From positions 4,802,501-4,866,500 of the forward strand of contig NZ_CP040106.1 in the NCBI RefSeq assembly GCF_005281475.1: 64,000 bases of DNA, read 5' to 3'. The position numbers and the translations under genes are program-made. Source of the stretch: Echinicola rosea (GTDB taxonomy: Bacteria > Bacteroidota > Bacteroidia > Cytophagales > Cyclobacteriaceae). Below the pieces are notes generated by a model. The model ran no database searches. It saw nothing but the letters and a program-made list of their open reading frames with translations, and was not told the DNA's origin. This document shows, in pieces, positions 44,898-54,684 of this stretch. The first letter of the stretch is position 1, and every line of letters starts with the position of its first letter.

Positions 44898-45077
44898 ATG
44901 AGCAGATTCACAGAAGTAAAGGAATTAGTTGATTCTCTAGAGGACGATTTCGAAAAGTTCTACGAAAAAGGCAACAAAGCCGCAGGTACCCGAGTAAGAA
45001 ACGGCATGCAAGCCATCAAAACCCTTGCTCAGGACATCAGAAAAGAAGTCACTGAAATCAAGAACTCCGGTAAATAA
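44898..45077 (+). CDS. Histone H1-like protein, Hc1 family
   Basis: A 59-residue protein, MSRFTEVKELVDSLEDDFEK at the start and DIRKEVTEIKNSGK at the end. It matches the short Hc1-like histone proteins carried by many Bacteroidota. It is helical, lysine-rich and free of signal peptide or Cys, and is expected to bind and compact DNA in the nucleoid. It lacks the long Lys/Ala-rich C-terminal tail of chlamydial Hc1. The ATG at 44898 follows an AT-rich leader, and an excellent terminator comes 27 bp after the stop, so the gene is a single transcription unit, probably strongly expressed. Confidence 0.85.
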   Translation: MSRFTEVKELVDSLEDDFEKFYEKGNKAAGTRVRNGMQAIKTLAQDIRKEVTEIKNSGK

Positions 45078-45103
45078 TCATTTGCCAAATAGCATTAAAA
45101 AGC

Positions 45104-45140
45104 AAAAAGCCGCTGAATTGATCGTTCAGCGGCTTTTTTT
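45104..45140 (+). terminator. Intrinsic terminator of the Hc1-like gene
   Basis: AAAAAGCCGCTGAA (45104-45117) pairs with TTCAGCGGCTTTTT (45125-45138). T-runs on both strands make it bidirectional, also serving the convergent DUF1080 gene. Confidence 0.92.
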
Positions 45141-45155
45141 ATGGGCATAGGTCTA

Positions 45156-45821
45156 TCAAAGGTCTTTGATACTAATATTACGGAACTTCACCACGGAGCC
45201 ATGTCCTAAAAAGCCAATATGTCCTTTTTTACGAGACAATCCCGGGTGGTCCTTACCGTCTAAGGTACCGTTTTTACTGGCCTTGGCAATATTCCCTTTA
45301 AGGATGGTATGACCATTTAGGATCACCTTTACCTTGTCTCCTTTGACGATCACTTCTTCACTGTTCCATTCTCCCACCGGATTTTGAAATCCCTTTTTGG
45401 CGGGAATAACACCATATACGGATCCATGGTATTGATATGCATGCAAATCAGCGTATTTCTCAGCGGAGTTATCCAAAATCTGAAGTTCCATGCCGACATA
45501 AGCTGCATCGCCTTCGAGTGGTGCCCTTATTCCCAAGCCATTATTGGCACCTGGTGTAAGCAGAAAATCAAACTTTAAATGAAAATCCTGGTATTCCTCT
45601 TCGGTATAAAGGTTCCCATGTCCTCCCCTTTCAGGCCTAATGACCAATACACCGTCTTCCACGACATAATCCTGCTTATTCCCCACCCAACCACTCAAAT
45701 CTTTGCCGTTAAACAGGCTTACAAACTCACTTTTCGGAACAAATCCAGCCATCAAGACCAGTGCACTGCAAACCAGTCCTATGATCAGGTACTTATTGCT
45801 GTATTTCGATTTTCTGTTCAT
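45156..45821 (-). CDS. DUF1080 (3-keto-disaccharide hydrolase) domain protein
   Basis: A 221-residue exported protein (hydrophobic signal or anchor about 11-28). It is one DUF1080 jelly-roll domain: FVSLFNGKDLSGW at the start, NGLGIRAPLEGDAAYVGMELQILDN in the middle, and HIGFLGHGSVVKFRNISIKDL at the end. The family is related to concanavalin-like lectins and includes 3-keto-glycoside hydrolases. It is the last gene of PUL C, 79 bp after susD, and may act on the imported glycan. A lectin role is the alternative. Confidence 0.85.
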   Translation of the reverse strand: MNRKSKYSNKYLIIGLVCSALVLMAGFVPKSEFVSLFNGKDLSGWVGNKQDYVVEDGVLVIRPERGGHGNLYTEEEYQDFHLKFDFLLTPGANNGLGIRAPLEGDAAYVGMELQILDNSAEKYADLHAYQYHGSVYGVIPAKKGFQNPVGEWNSEEVIVKGDKVKVILNGHTILKGNIAKASKNGTLDGKDHPGLSRKKGHIGFLGHGSVVKFRNISIKDL

Positions 45822-45900
45822 TATTTATTATTTAAAGATAAAACATCTCTTTGGGGTTAATTTGCACCATGTATCATCATCATCAAGGCAGTGAGATCCA

Positions 45901-47661
45901 TTATTCCAGCGTAGGGTCAAATGTACCTCCCCAGCCCTCATTTTGCTCCAAGCTAGGATTTCGATCCAATACCGCTTTCTGTACAGGAAAGAAATAGTAA
46001 TTGTCCGGCAACACACTTACCTTAACTCCTGATCGTGGCACCTGTAAGATGGAGTAGTTGAAATCATCCTCTTCAAGACTAAAGTCATTTGCCAAATCCC
46101 GGGCTTCCGAAAGAGGCATTTCCGTACCATCTTCCTCAATGGCTATGGATTCAACGCCGTGCTTTGTCGCCCCATCCAACCGATCCAACATCCTCAGTCT
46201 TCTCAAATCCCAAAATCGATGACCTTCAAAACAAAGCTCAATATTGCGTTCTGCCAAAATCGCTTCACGCATCTCATCCCTATTGGTAGCCTGAATTCCG
46301 AAATTACCATCTTCTCCGGCGTCAATGCCGGCTCTTTCTCGGATCTGACGGAGTATTTCCATTGCTGTAGTCATATCCCCCGTCTCATTGGCGGTCTCTG
46401 CATAATTCAGCATTACTTCAGCAAAACGCATCAGCACATAATCAAGATCGTACTGCTGCACTTCGGCTTGGGTAAGGTTCAGCAGGCTGTTTTTAAGGAT
46501 AAAGAAGCCCGTATATCGATCCAGGTTGGTAGAGTTTGTCTGGGCGGCAGGATTGACCCCAAAATCATCCAACTCATGGGCAATCCCCAAGGCCGTATAT
46601 TGACGCTTACCTGCTTTACCTGACACTTCGTATGGCTTTCCTGCCCATACGATGGATTTTTCAAATCTCGGGTCACGGTTTTTCCAGTAATTCTGCAAAA
46701 ATGCTTCATCTGACATGTAGTACGCACCACTGGGATCATGGTATAATTTGCCGTCTTTCATTGGAAACTCCTTGACAAATTCCCACGTAGGGCACGCCGA
46801 TGCCGGCCCCCTACTTTCAGACCCCGGACGGACGCCATGGTCCCAGGCCGCGGTTTTGTTGGGGTAGCTATTGATCACCGAAAATACCACCTCACTGTTC
46901 CTTTCCTCCAGTGCCACATTACTATAATCATCCACCAGCATATACCCTTGCTCCAACAGCGTTTCGTAGGCCAATTTATTGGCTTCATGAGCTTCCTGCC
47001 AATAGTTATTGTCAAAGGGATTGGAAGGGTTAAATTGCGGCGACGCTTTGTAAAGCAGCACTTTTGCCTTAAATGCCAAGGCAAAGTTCCTGTCAATTTT
47101 ACCATAATCCGAACTGGAAGATTCTATGTGTGCGGGCAGCAGGTCAATCGCTTGGTCCAAGTCCTCTACCAAAAAATCAAAGCACTCTGCCGAACTGTTT
47201 CGGGCCACATACAGGTCATCTTCATAGCGATCCTGTGGCACTTTGATATAGGGAACACCACCATGGTACATGACCATTTCAAAATAGGCATAAGCCCGCA
47301 TAAAAAGCGCCTGTCCGGTCACCTCATCTTTGACTTCCTGTGGCAAAGTCCCCGTTTGTACATCTTGGATAGCTTGGTTGATCAATCGAATCTGTTCGTA
47401 ATTCCAGCTCTTGAAGTTTCCATTGGAAATGGTGATCTGATCTTCATACCAAACGATACCGGCTATTTGCTGACTGGTACGGTCAGCACCGGTATTCCAG
47501 TTTCCAAACATGCCGTACAAATTGGCCAAATACGCATTGGCCAATCGCTCGTCATTCCACACTTGCTCGGGATCATAATTATCGATATTCTCGATGTCAA
47601 GTACATCTGAACATCCCGTCATCCATACCAGTATTGTCAGTATATATATGATTTTCTTCAT
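45901..47661 (-). CDS. SusD/RagB-type lipoprotein (PUL C)
   Basis: A 586-residue surface glycan-binding lipoprotein, lipobox MTGC with Cys17. It shows the N-terminal SusD-like LANAYLANLYGMFGNW, TPR-like helices (GQALFMRAYAYFEMVMYHGG) and the RagB signature AERNIELCFEGHRFWDLRRLRML. The end FPVQKAVLDRNPSLEQNEGW is classic. It is 11 bp downstream of the frameshifted susC, so its partner may not be made unless the frameshift is an error. Confidence 0.92.
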   Translation of the reverse strand: MKKIIYILTILVWMTGCSDVLDIENIDNYDPEQVWNDERLANAYLANLYGMFGNWNTGADRTSQQIAGIVWYEDQITISNGNFKSWNYEQIRLINQAIQDVQTGTLPQEVKDEVTGQALFMRAYAYFEMVMYHGGVPYIKVPQDRYEDDLYVARNSSAECFDFLVEDLDQAIDLLPAHIESSSSDYGKIDRNFALAFKAKVLLYKASPQFNPSNPFDNNYWQEAHEANKLAYETLLEQGYMLVDDYSNVALEERNSEVVFSVINSYPNKTAAWDHGVRPGSESRGPASACPTWEFVKEFPMKDGKLYHDPSGAYYMSDEAFLQNYWKNRDPRFEKSIVWAGKPYEVSGKAGKRQYTALGIAHELDDFGVNPAAQTNSTNLDRYTGFFILKNSLLNLTQAEVQQYDLDYVLMRFAEVMLNYAETANETGDMTTAMEILRQIRERAGIDAGEDGNFGIQATNRDEMREAILAERNIELCFEGHRFWDLRRLRMLDRLDGATKHGVESIAIEEDGTEMPLSEARDLANDFSLEEDDFNYSILQVPRSGVKVSVLPDNYYFFPVQKAVLDRNPSLEQNEGWGGTFDPTLE

Positions 47662-47672
47662 GGTATTGCTGA

Positions 47673-50600
47673 TTAAAATTTAACATTAAGGCCAACTGTC
47701 AGTGATTTCATGAGCGGAAATGAATCGTAATTTTTCTGCTCTGGGTCATGAAATTCCTTCATATCGGAAATGGAAAACAGGTTGGTCCCATTAAAAAACA
47801 CTTGGGCGCTGGCCACATTTACGCTGGATACCCAAGACTGTGGAAGATTATAGGCCACATTAAGGTTCTTGAGCCTCAGGTAAGCGCCATTCCTGATCCA
47901 AAAAGAGGTGGACCCTGTTCCTGACTCATACCAATTATAGCCAATTGGCCGGGGATATTGTGCATCGGGATTATCGGGAGTCCACACATCATCTGCCCAG
48001 ATGGGATAATAAGGGCGTATGGTACCACCATGTTGCCGCATTCCGGCGCCTTCCTGATTGCTGATGATCCTATCATAGACTCCTACTCCCTGAAAATGCG
48101 CATTGACGGAGAAATTGCTCCAGTTGACATTAAACCCAAAACCATAGTTCAACCTTGGCGCAGCATTATTGGAAAGCAACTGAAAATCATTGCCGTCAAT
48201 TTTGCCGTCAGGCCCTTCAGAAAATCCGTCTCCTCTGACATCCTCAAAGTACAGTCCTCCCAGATAAGGGTCACGTCCATATTGCTTAAAGCCCGCTTCC
48301 ATAAGCTCATCCAGCTGCTCTTGGGTACGGATAATCCCCAGTGCCCTCAGCCCAAAGATCCGGTTTGCGGGCTGTCCAATCTGGGATTCCGATGCCCGGT
48401 TACCACCTTCTTGGAAAATAGGGTTTTGGTCCAGAACATCCCACTGATCCCTGGCATAGCCTAAGTTACCGTAAACAGAATAATCCAGCTTCCCCTCTGC
48501 GGCCACATCCCGCCACATGAGGGAAAGTTCGCCTCCTTTCCACGACCGGGCAGCATAATTTTCAGGGGCCAGGGATTGGCCATAATTGTCTGGCAGTGTC
48601 ACCAGTCGGGAACCAAGGATATTTTCTTCCTTCTTGTAAAACACATCCAATGAACCCGAAAGCCTGGTATCGATCAATTCAAAATCAACGCCGACATTGT
48701 AAGTAGTCGAAGTAGCCCAAGTCAGGTTTGGGTTCGGTGTATCTCCCGGTGCAATGCCCCGGTAAAGGTCATTTCCAAAAATATAGCTGCCGCTATTTCC
48801 GTACGTTTGGAGATAAGAAAACGGGGTGATTTTATTGCCATTGACATCCAGATCATTTCCTGTAGTCCCCACAGAAGCACGCAATTTCAAATCAGTCAAC
48901 CAGTCGCTAGTATTCATAAACGGTTCGTCGATGATCCGCCAAGCGGCTGATACAGATGGGAAGAAGCCCCAACGCTTGTCTTTTGGGAATAATGTATTGC
49001 CATCATATCGAAAAGAAAACTCTGCAATGTACTTTTCGGCAAAGTTATAATTCACCCTACCGATCAAGGACCTCCTTGCACCGATTTCCTCATAGCCATT
49101 GCCAAACCGCATCTGGGCATCCGTAGAATACACAAAATCCTGGTCATAATCCGTCACAGGATCCTCGGCTTTGGAATAAGCCCCGTACAGTCCATTTTCT
49201 GCTTGCTCATATACGGCCATCGCATCGATGCCATGCTTTCCAAAAACCTTGGAATAATTCAAAAACCAATCGAATTGATAACTCCATGCAGTATTGATGT
49301 CATAGCTTAAAAACTCTTGATTTTGGCTAAAAGTAAATACATTGGTCTTATTGGGATCAGGAGGTGCCGGTAGGAACCTGTTCCCATCAGGATCTGCTTG
49401 ATTAAACACATAATTGGTCTGGAAGGTGAGGAACTTCTTACGCATGAAATCCTCAGCCAAATAATTTCCCACCACCTTAGTGGTAAGTCCAGGCACCAAA
49501 TCGCCCAAATCAATGTCCAAGGTTAGAATATTGTTTAGCTGTCGTTTTCGTGTCTTGATATACCTATTGCCTACGATTTGGTCGATTACACTCCATGCGA
49601 GCCAACTACCCATAGGGGTCTGCACGGGATAGTCGGTCACATAATTGGCAGGTGTACCATCCTCTTCCAAATAATATGGATATACCTTCGGCCAGTTAAA
49701 GGTCACCCGGTACAAATCCGACACATCATAATCATCATCTCCGGAAAATGGCCAATAAAAACGATCGTGGTTTTGCTGATTAGCTGAAATATTGACGCCC
49801 AATTTTATCCGATCCGAGATCTGTGCCGTGACATTCGTTCTTAAATTAAATTTACCATGCTCAAGGCTTTTGTAAGACCCTTCCTCGCCCCGATAGCTCA
49901 AAAGAGAATAATAGGTCAGCTTATCACTTCCCCCAGCCACACTCAAGGAATAGTTTTGACTCCAGGGATTTTGCCAGATAAAGTCGTTTACGTTATAGCT
50001 CCGATCACTGAAGTAAGCAAATTCTTCCTCTCCATTGGGCGGGGCAGTTCCCCGATACTCAGCTACCCTGTTTTGATAAATCAGCTCATCTGTGGCCGTG
50101 GTCTTATCCGAAAGCAGCTCCATGGTAGGGGAAAAAAATGCATATGACGTCTGGAAATTAAACATGGGTTTTGTTTTGTTCCAGTTTTGGTCGTGACCAT
50201 TACCACACCATTGCCTGCACGGGAACCGTAAATGGAAGCCGTAGCGGCATCCTTCAAAAAGCTGATTTGATCCACCTCTTGTGCCTCCAGGGCATCAAAA
50301 GCCGTTTTGTCGCGTACAATCCCGTCGATCACATATAAGGGATCACCAAAACTCCCTCTGATCCTGATCGAAGAAGTAGATCCCGAAAGACCTGAAGTAC
50401 CGGTCACATTCACCCCCGGCGCCCTACCGGCCAAGGTATTGGACAGGTTGTTGGTAGGTATCTGGGTGAGGTTATCGGTTTCCACGGCGGTGATGGCACC
50501 GGTAATATTCACCTTCTTCTGACGGCCATAGCCCACGACCACAAATTCTTCCAGCGCCTTAGTGTCCTCCAGCAGTGTGATATCAATTACACTTTTACCT

Positions 50601-51190
50601 CCAATGGCCACAGTCTGGGTAGCGTAGCCTATAAATGAAAAGATCAGCGAACCCTCCTCTGGTGCCATGATGGTATAGTTTCCGTCTATGTCCGTCACAG
50701 TACCTCTGGTAGTACCCTGAACCGTGACGGTCACACCGGGAATGGGCATCCCGTCTTCGTCCAAAATGGTACCGGTGACTTTTACATCCGCCCTGTTCAC
50801 CTCTTCCAGCATCGCCGTACTGTCCACCGTCTTCTTTCCCACATGGATGACATTATTGATTCTCTTGAATTTTAGGTCAACATCCATCGAAATTTGCCTT
50901 AGCACATTTCCAAGGGATATTTCTTCCTCCTGGACCGAGTGGCTAAGGGCTCGTTTCCGGACGTCTCCTCTCCTATAGCTAAAACGAAAAGCTGTTTTTT
51001 CCTCTATAAGTTTAAAAATCTCTTCTACAGAGACTTCGCCCCCATCAAAGGATACATACACCTCTTCCAAACTCGTCTGTCCATTGGTCTCGCCAGCCAA
51101 CAAACTACTCAGGAAAAGGCACTGAATGAGCATACCGAAAAAGGCGTACTTTCCCACGGTTACAATTTTTTTTAGTAACTTTGATTTCAT
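47673..51190 (-). pseudogene. SusC/RagA-type transporter with STN domain, frameshifted (PUL C)
   Basis: Two overlapping frames form one SusC. The upstream part (to 51190) has a signal peptide, STN domain (about 35-110, EVSVEEIFKLIEEKTAF) and carboxypeptidase-like domain (GTILDEDGMPIPGVTVTVQG). The plug (FVVVGYGRQKKVNITGAI) runs to GVVMVTTKTGTK. The frame then breaks inside the A/C-rich sequence at 50166-50180. The downstream part starts in the next frame with PMFNFQTSYAFFSP and runs through the barrel to LTVGLNVKF. One missing base in AAAACAAAA would restore GTKTKPMFN. A natural mutation, phase variation or a sequencing error are all possible. The STN domain and the adjacent FecR and sigma genes show trans-envelope signalling control. 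Confidence 0.85.
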
Positions 51191-51331
51191 ACTTAAGTTG
51201 TTTTATGGATAAATAATTGTCTTTGAAACAATCGGATCATTGGGCTAGCTGGACGACCAAATACAGCTATGCCTGATGGTCTTTTTGTTTGTGGTTAAAG
51301 TGTTTTTTATGTCATAGGCAGTTCTTATTGT

Positions 51332-52357
51332 TTAATAGATGGTCACTTTATTGTTTTCTATTTGAAACCTGAACCCAAAAGTAAAACTCAATCCATCTAG
51401 GATCTGCTCTAGCGATTGCGGCTCAAACTTTCCCGTAAAATCCTTCTTGCTTGTAAAGCCCTTGCGGATCTCAAACTCCACCCCAAACCACTTGGTCAGC
51501 ACATCCACCACTTCCTTAAAGCTCGCCCTCTTAAAACTGATGACATTATCCTTCCATGCAAACATATCATCATAGTGTACCCTACGCTTTTTCATGCTTC
51601 CATCTACAGAAGAATAACTGACAGCCTCCATAGGCAACAAAAAGTAACTTAACTCCTCTCCACTATTTTGGGCTGATACTTTTACTTTTCCTGTCAACAC
51701 ACCTACCTTGGTTTCATCCGAATTGGTAAGCTCCTTGACGACAAAGGATGTTCCTAGCACTTTGGTCAAGGTATGGGGAGTTTTGACGATAAAGGGCTTT
51801 TTCTCATCCCGGTGTACATCAAAAAAGGCTTCACCTTCCAGGTAAACCTCCCGCATGGCACCTTCAAAGCGCTTCGGAAAAACCAATTTACTCCCTGCGT
51901 TCAAGTGCACATGACTGCCATCAGCAAGGGTGAGCTTTAGCTTTTGACCGTATTCGGTGGTCTTGGTGACCATTGCGACAGGAACCTCCGTTTTCGTCTC
52001 TTCCTTCATGCTGCTTTGTTTCAGGATCAAAAAAGAAACTATCGCTAGCATACCGATCATCGCTGCTGCCATGTACCAACGCTTTATCCTTTTATCCTCT
52101 CCCCTACGGACTGTGCTTACCCGGTCAATTTTAATATTTCTAAGAGCTTGCTCCTCTTTGCTAATCTGTTCTTCAATTTTTTCAAATAGTTTTTTGCTGT
52201 CCACCATCCCCTTAGCTCCTGCCTTCGGCTCAAAATCATCTAGCTCCGCCTCCAATTGCTGTTTACCGGTTTTGGAATTTATCCAAACCAAGATCATATG
52301 CACCTCTTCTGGTGAACACTTTCCTGCAAAAAACTTTCTTAACAATGATGAATCCAT
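51332..52357 (-). CDS. FecR-type anti-sigma factor (PUL C)
   Basis: A 341-residue inner-membrane signal transducer. The cytoplasmic N-terminus (about 1-90) should hold the sigma factor; one membrane helix follows at about 95-113 (MAAAMIGMLAIVSFLIL). The periplasmic FecR domain contains GQKLKLTLADGSHVHLNAGSKLVFP and EVYLEGEAFFDVHRD. A DUF4974-type domain ends the protein (FKRASFKEVVDVLTKWFGVEFEI). It should bind the STN domain of the adjacent SusC and release the sigma factor encoded divergently at 52553. Confidence 0.93.
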   Translation of the reverse strand: MDSSLLRKFFAGKCSPEEVHMILVWINSKTGKQQLEAELDDFEPKAGAKGMVDSKKLFEKIEEQISKEEQALRNIKIDRVSTVRRGEDKRIKRWYMAAAMIGMLAIVSFLILKQSSMKEETKTEVPVAMVTKTTEYGQKLKLTLADGSHVHLNAGSKLVFPKRFEGAMREVYLEGEAFFDVHRDEKKPFIVKTPHTLTKVLGTSFVVKELTNSDETKVGVLTGKVKVSAQNSGEELSYFLLPMEAVSYSSVDGSMKKRRVHYDDMFAWKDNVISFKRASFKEVVDVLTKWFGVEFEIRKGFTSKKDFTGKFEPQSLEQILDGLSFTFGFRFQIENNKVTIY

Positions 52358-52552
52358 TGACTATTCTTTCTTAGTAATACGCCATTCGTCTGCCTTCCCC
52401 CTAATGGATATCAAAATTTTCTCAGAATAGGTTTATAAATAAAATACTTTATTTTTACTTAGTTTATACAAAAAAATAACTTTCATTATCTATATTACAG
52501 TATAATTTAAAACTATAACCGCTTTCATTTACTATAAAATCAGGTAGACTTA

Positions 52553-53134
52553 ATGAACACCCTTACTGACGATATAGCATTTAAAATAAAGAACAATGAC
52601 AAAAATGCTTTTTATGAGCTTTATCAGTTATTTCATGAAAGAATCTACCTTTTTTGTGTCCATTATGGACTAAAGACAGTGGATGCAGAAGAAATCACAC
52701 AGGATGTTTTCGTGAAGCTATGGACCGCCAGGCAGAAAATTGATCCTTCAAAATGCCTAAAAGCCTATTTATTTACCATTGCAAAAAACACCATGCTGGA
52801 CATGTTCAAAAAGCAAATTAGGCAAAAGGCTACCAAAACATACCAAATGCAACTCATCCTCCCGGTAAACAATACGCAAAACACCGTGGAGTACAATGAA
52901 CTGATGGGGCTGGTAGAAAAAACGCTGACCCGTCTGCCCGAAAGGCGGAGGATGGTCTTCGAAATGTCCCGGCTCCAAGGGCTTTCCCATAAGGAGATCG
53001 CCGCCCAATTGGACATATCCACTAAAACGGTCGAAAACCATCTGACCCTTGCACTACAAAATTTCCGAGAAGTTTTTCAGGATGCCCAAATCTTATCACT
53101 TGCTCTATTGGCACTTTACTTTTCTTATCAATAA
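52553..53134 (+). CDS. ECF sigma factor (PUL C)
   Basis: A 193-residue extracytoplasmic-function sigma-70 factor of the Bacteroidota FecI-like group. Region 2 spans about 20-90 (EEITQDVFVKLW, YLFTIAKNTMLDMFKK) and region 4 about 125-175 (LPERRRMVFEMSRLQGLSHKEIAAQLDISTKTVENHL). A hydrophobic C-terminal tail LSLALLALYFSYQ is typical. It is divergent from fecR, so the 195-bp gap between them likely holds both promoters. It probably directs transcription of the PUL C susCD genes. Confidence 0.92.
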   Translation: MNTLTDDIAFKIKNNDKNAFYELYQLFHERIYLFCVHYGLKTVDAEEITQDVFVKLWTARQKIDPSKCLKAYLFTIAKNTMLDMFKKQIRQKATKTYQMQLILPVNNTQNTVEYNELMGLVEKTLTRLPERRRMVFEMSRLQGLSHKEIAAQLDISTKTVENHLTLALQNFREVFQDAQILSLALLALYFSYQ

Positions 53135-53445
53135 AATCGGTTCCGTACAGTGGTCGGAACGTGCACTGCGAGGCTTAGAGGGAGATTTGAGGGGGTAGAA
53201 GCCGTTGCAGCTCGCCGCGGCGAGTTGCCACACCCTTTTCCAACCCACACCCTTCTTAAAAGGGTTCGCTTTTAATACTAAAATTAAGTCGAGCTCAGGT
53301 CAATAAGGACATCGGTCTACAACCTTTTGGCCAATCAAAACTGAATATTGACGGGTAGTTCTAAACCATTTGTAGTCTATTTCTCGTATTAAACTTTAGG
53401 CAGGAAGAATATCCCTGCTGATCAAATCTTTCACCCAAAAGTACA
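53135..53445. other. Intergenic region with GC palindrome
   Basis: No gene. The notable element is a 22-bp inverted repeat, with one mismatch, at 53207-53228 (core CTCGCCGCGGCGAG). The rest is likely the 3' end of the sigma gene transcript and the promoter region of msrA. Confidence 0.5.
53207..53228. repeat. GC-rich palindrome related to 1814-1827
   Basis: GCAGCTCGCCG and CGGCGAGTTGC face each other with one mismatch and no loop. It shares the CGCCGCGGCG core with the palindrome after the hybrid kinase. Confidence 0.5.
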
Positions 53446-54063
53446 ATGAAACACATCTTATTCTTCATAATTGCATTGATGACAACATTTGGTTCTTTAC
53501 GGGCGGCGCCTGACATGACTGCTTCATCCGATACAGCTACCTTTGCTGCCGGATGTTTCTGGTGTGTAGAAGCGCAGTTTTTACAGCTTGAAGGCGTATC
53601 CAAGGTAGTGTCGGGATACACGGGTGGCCATGTGGCCAACCCCACTTATAAAGCGGTATGTACGGGTAAAACAGGACACGCCGAAGCCATTTCGATTGTT
53701 TATGACCCAGCGGTGATCACCTATGATGAGCTGTTGGAAGCGTTCTTCGTAGCGCATGATCCTACGCAGCTTAACCGACAGGGAAATGATGTGGGAACAC
53801 AGTATAGAAGTGCGATATTCTACCATTCTGCCGCGCAAAAAGAAAAAGCCAAATACTACATCAATAAACTCGACGAAGAAAACATCTATCCCAAAAAGAT
53901 TGTTACGGAAGTGGCACCGATGGAAAAGTTCTATGTAGCGGAGGATTACCACCAGAATTATTACAACCTCAATAAAGAGCAAGGCTATTGCCGCTATGTC
54001 ATTACTCCTAAGTTGGAAAAATTCCAAAAGGTGTTTAAAGATAAACTGAAGGAAGGTAAATAA
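53446..54063 (+). CDS. msrA: Peptide-methionine (S)-S-oxide reductase MsrA, exported
   Basis: Repairs the S form of methionine sulfoxide. The 205-residue protein has a Sec signal peptide (about 1-20, ending LRAAPD), so it works in the periplasm. The catalytic motif GCFWC puts the reactive Cys at 37 and is followed by the family sequences VVSGYTGGHVANPTYKAVCTG and GNDVGTQYRS. The end shows ENIYPKKIVTEVAP and AEDYHQNYYNLN. msrB starts 1 bp after its stop, so the two are one operon. Confidence 0.95.
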   Translation: MKHILFFIIALMTTFGSLRAAPDMTASSDTATFAAGCFWCVEAQFLQLEGVSKVVSGYTGGHVANPTYKAVCTGKTGHAEAISIVYDPAVITYDELLEAFFVAHDPTQLNRQGNDVGTQYRSAIFYHSAAQKEKAKYYINKLDEENIYPKKIVTEVAPMEKFYVAEDYHQNYYNLNKEQGYCRYVITPKLEKFQKVFKDKLKEGK

Positions 54064-54064
54064 T

Positions 54065-54601
54065 ATGAAACGAATACTGATGATCGGTGTCCTACTGACA
54101 ACCATTATTGGCTGTAGCAAAGGGCAAAGCAATCAAACCCAAGGCACCCATAAAGAGAAAGCTGACAACCCCTACTACTCCCGGACAGACACCACTTCTC
54201 TGGATGTTTCGGACGAGGAATGGAAAAAAATCCTGCCGCCATTCCTTTACGCAGTGGCAAGGGAAGCGGCTACAGAAAGGGCTTTTACGGGCCAATATTG
54301 GGACAGTGATACCAAAGGCACGTACTACTGCGCTGTCTGCGGCAACAAACTGTTTCTCTCTGAAGCCAAATTTGAAAGTGACTGCGGTTGGCCAAGCTTC
54401 TTCGAAGCTGTACGAAAAAACAGCGTGATCTATAAAGAAGACAACTCCCATGGCATGAACCGGATAGAAGTGCTTTGCGGCCGATGTGATTCCCATTTGG
54501 GACACATCTTTAACGATGGTCCTCCTCCTACCCACAAGCGGTTTTGCATGAATTCCGTTTCCCTGGACTTTGAGCCACTGGGGACGGTGGGGCTGAACTA
54601 A
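54065..54601 (+). CDS. msrB: Peptide-methionine (R)-S-oxide reductase MsrB, lipoprotein
   Basis: Repairs the R form of methionine sulfoxide, complementing MsrA. The 178-residue protein has a lipobox (IIGC, Cys17), so it is membrane-anchored and faces the periplasm. Zinc ligands are two CxxC pairs, Cys89/92 and Cys138/141. The catalytic Cys161 is in RFCMNSVSL, and CGWPSFF holds Cys107, a possible resolving residue. Electrons might come from a TlpA-like thioredoxin such as the one at 20429, which is speculation. Confidence 0.95.
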   Translation: MKRILMIGVLLTTIIGCSKGQSNQTQGTHKEKADNPYYSRTDTTSLDVSDEEWKKILPPFLYAVAREAATERAFTGQYWDSDTKGTYYCAVCGNKLFLSEAKFESDCGWPSFFEAVRKNSVIYKEDNSHGMNRIEVLCGRCDSHLGHIFNDGPPPTHKRFCMNSVSLDFEPLGTVGLN

Positions 54602-54617
54602 CGGCTATTTTAAAAAC

Positions 54618-54658
54618 AGGCCATCTCCTCTAGCGCTTTATAGAAGAGGGGATGGCCT
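54618..54658. terminator. Bidirectional terminator between msrB and sulfatase
   Basis: AGGCCATCTCCTCT (54618-54631) pairs with AGAGGGGATGGCCT (54645-54658), one mismatch. On the minus strand the stem is followed by TTTTTAAAAT, suiting the sulfatase transcript. Confidence 0.75.
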
Positions 54659-54684
54659 ATACAAATATATATGACGACTTTTTA

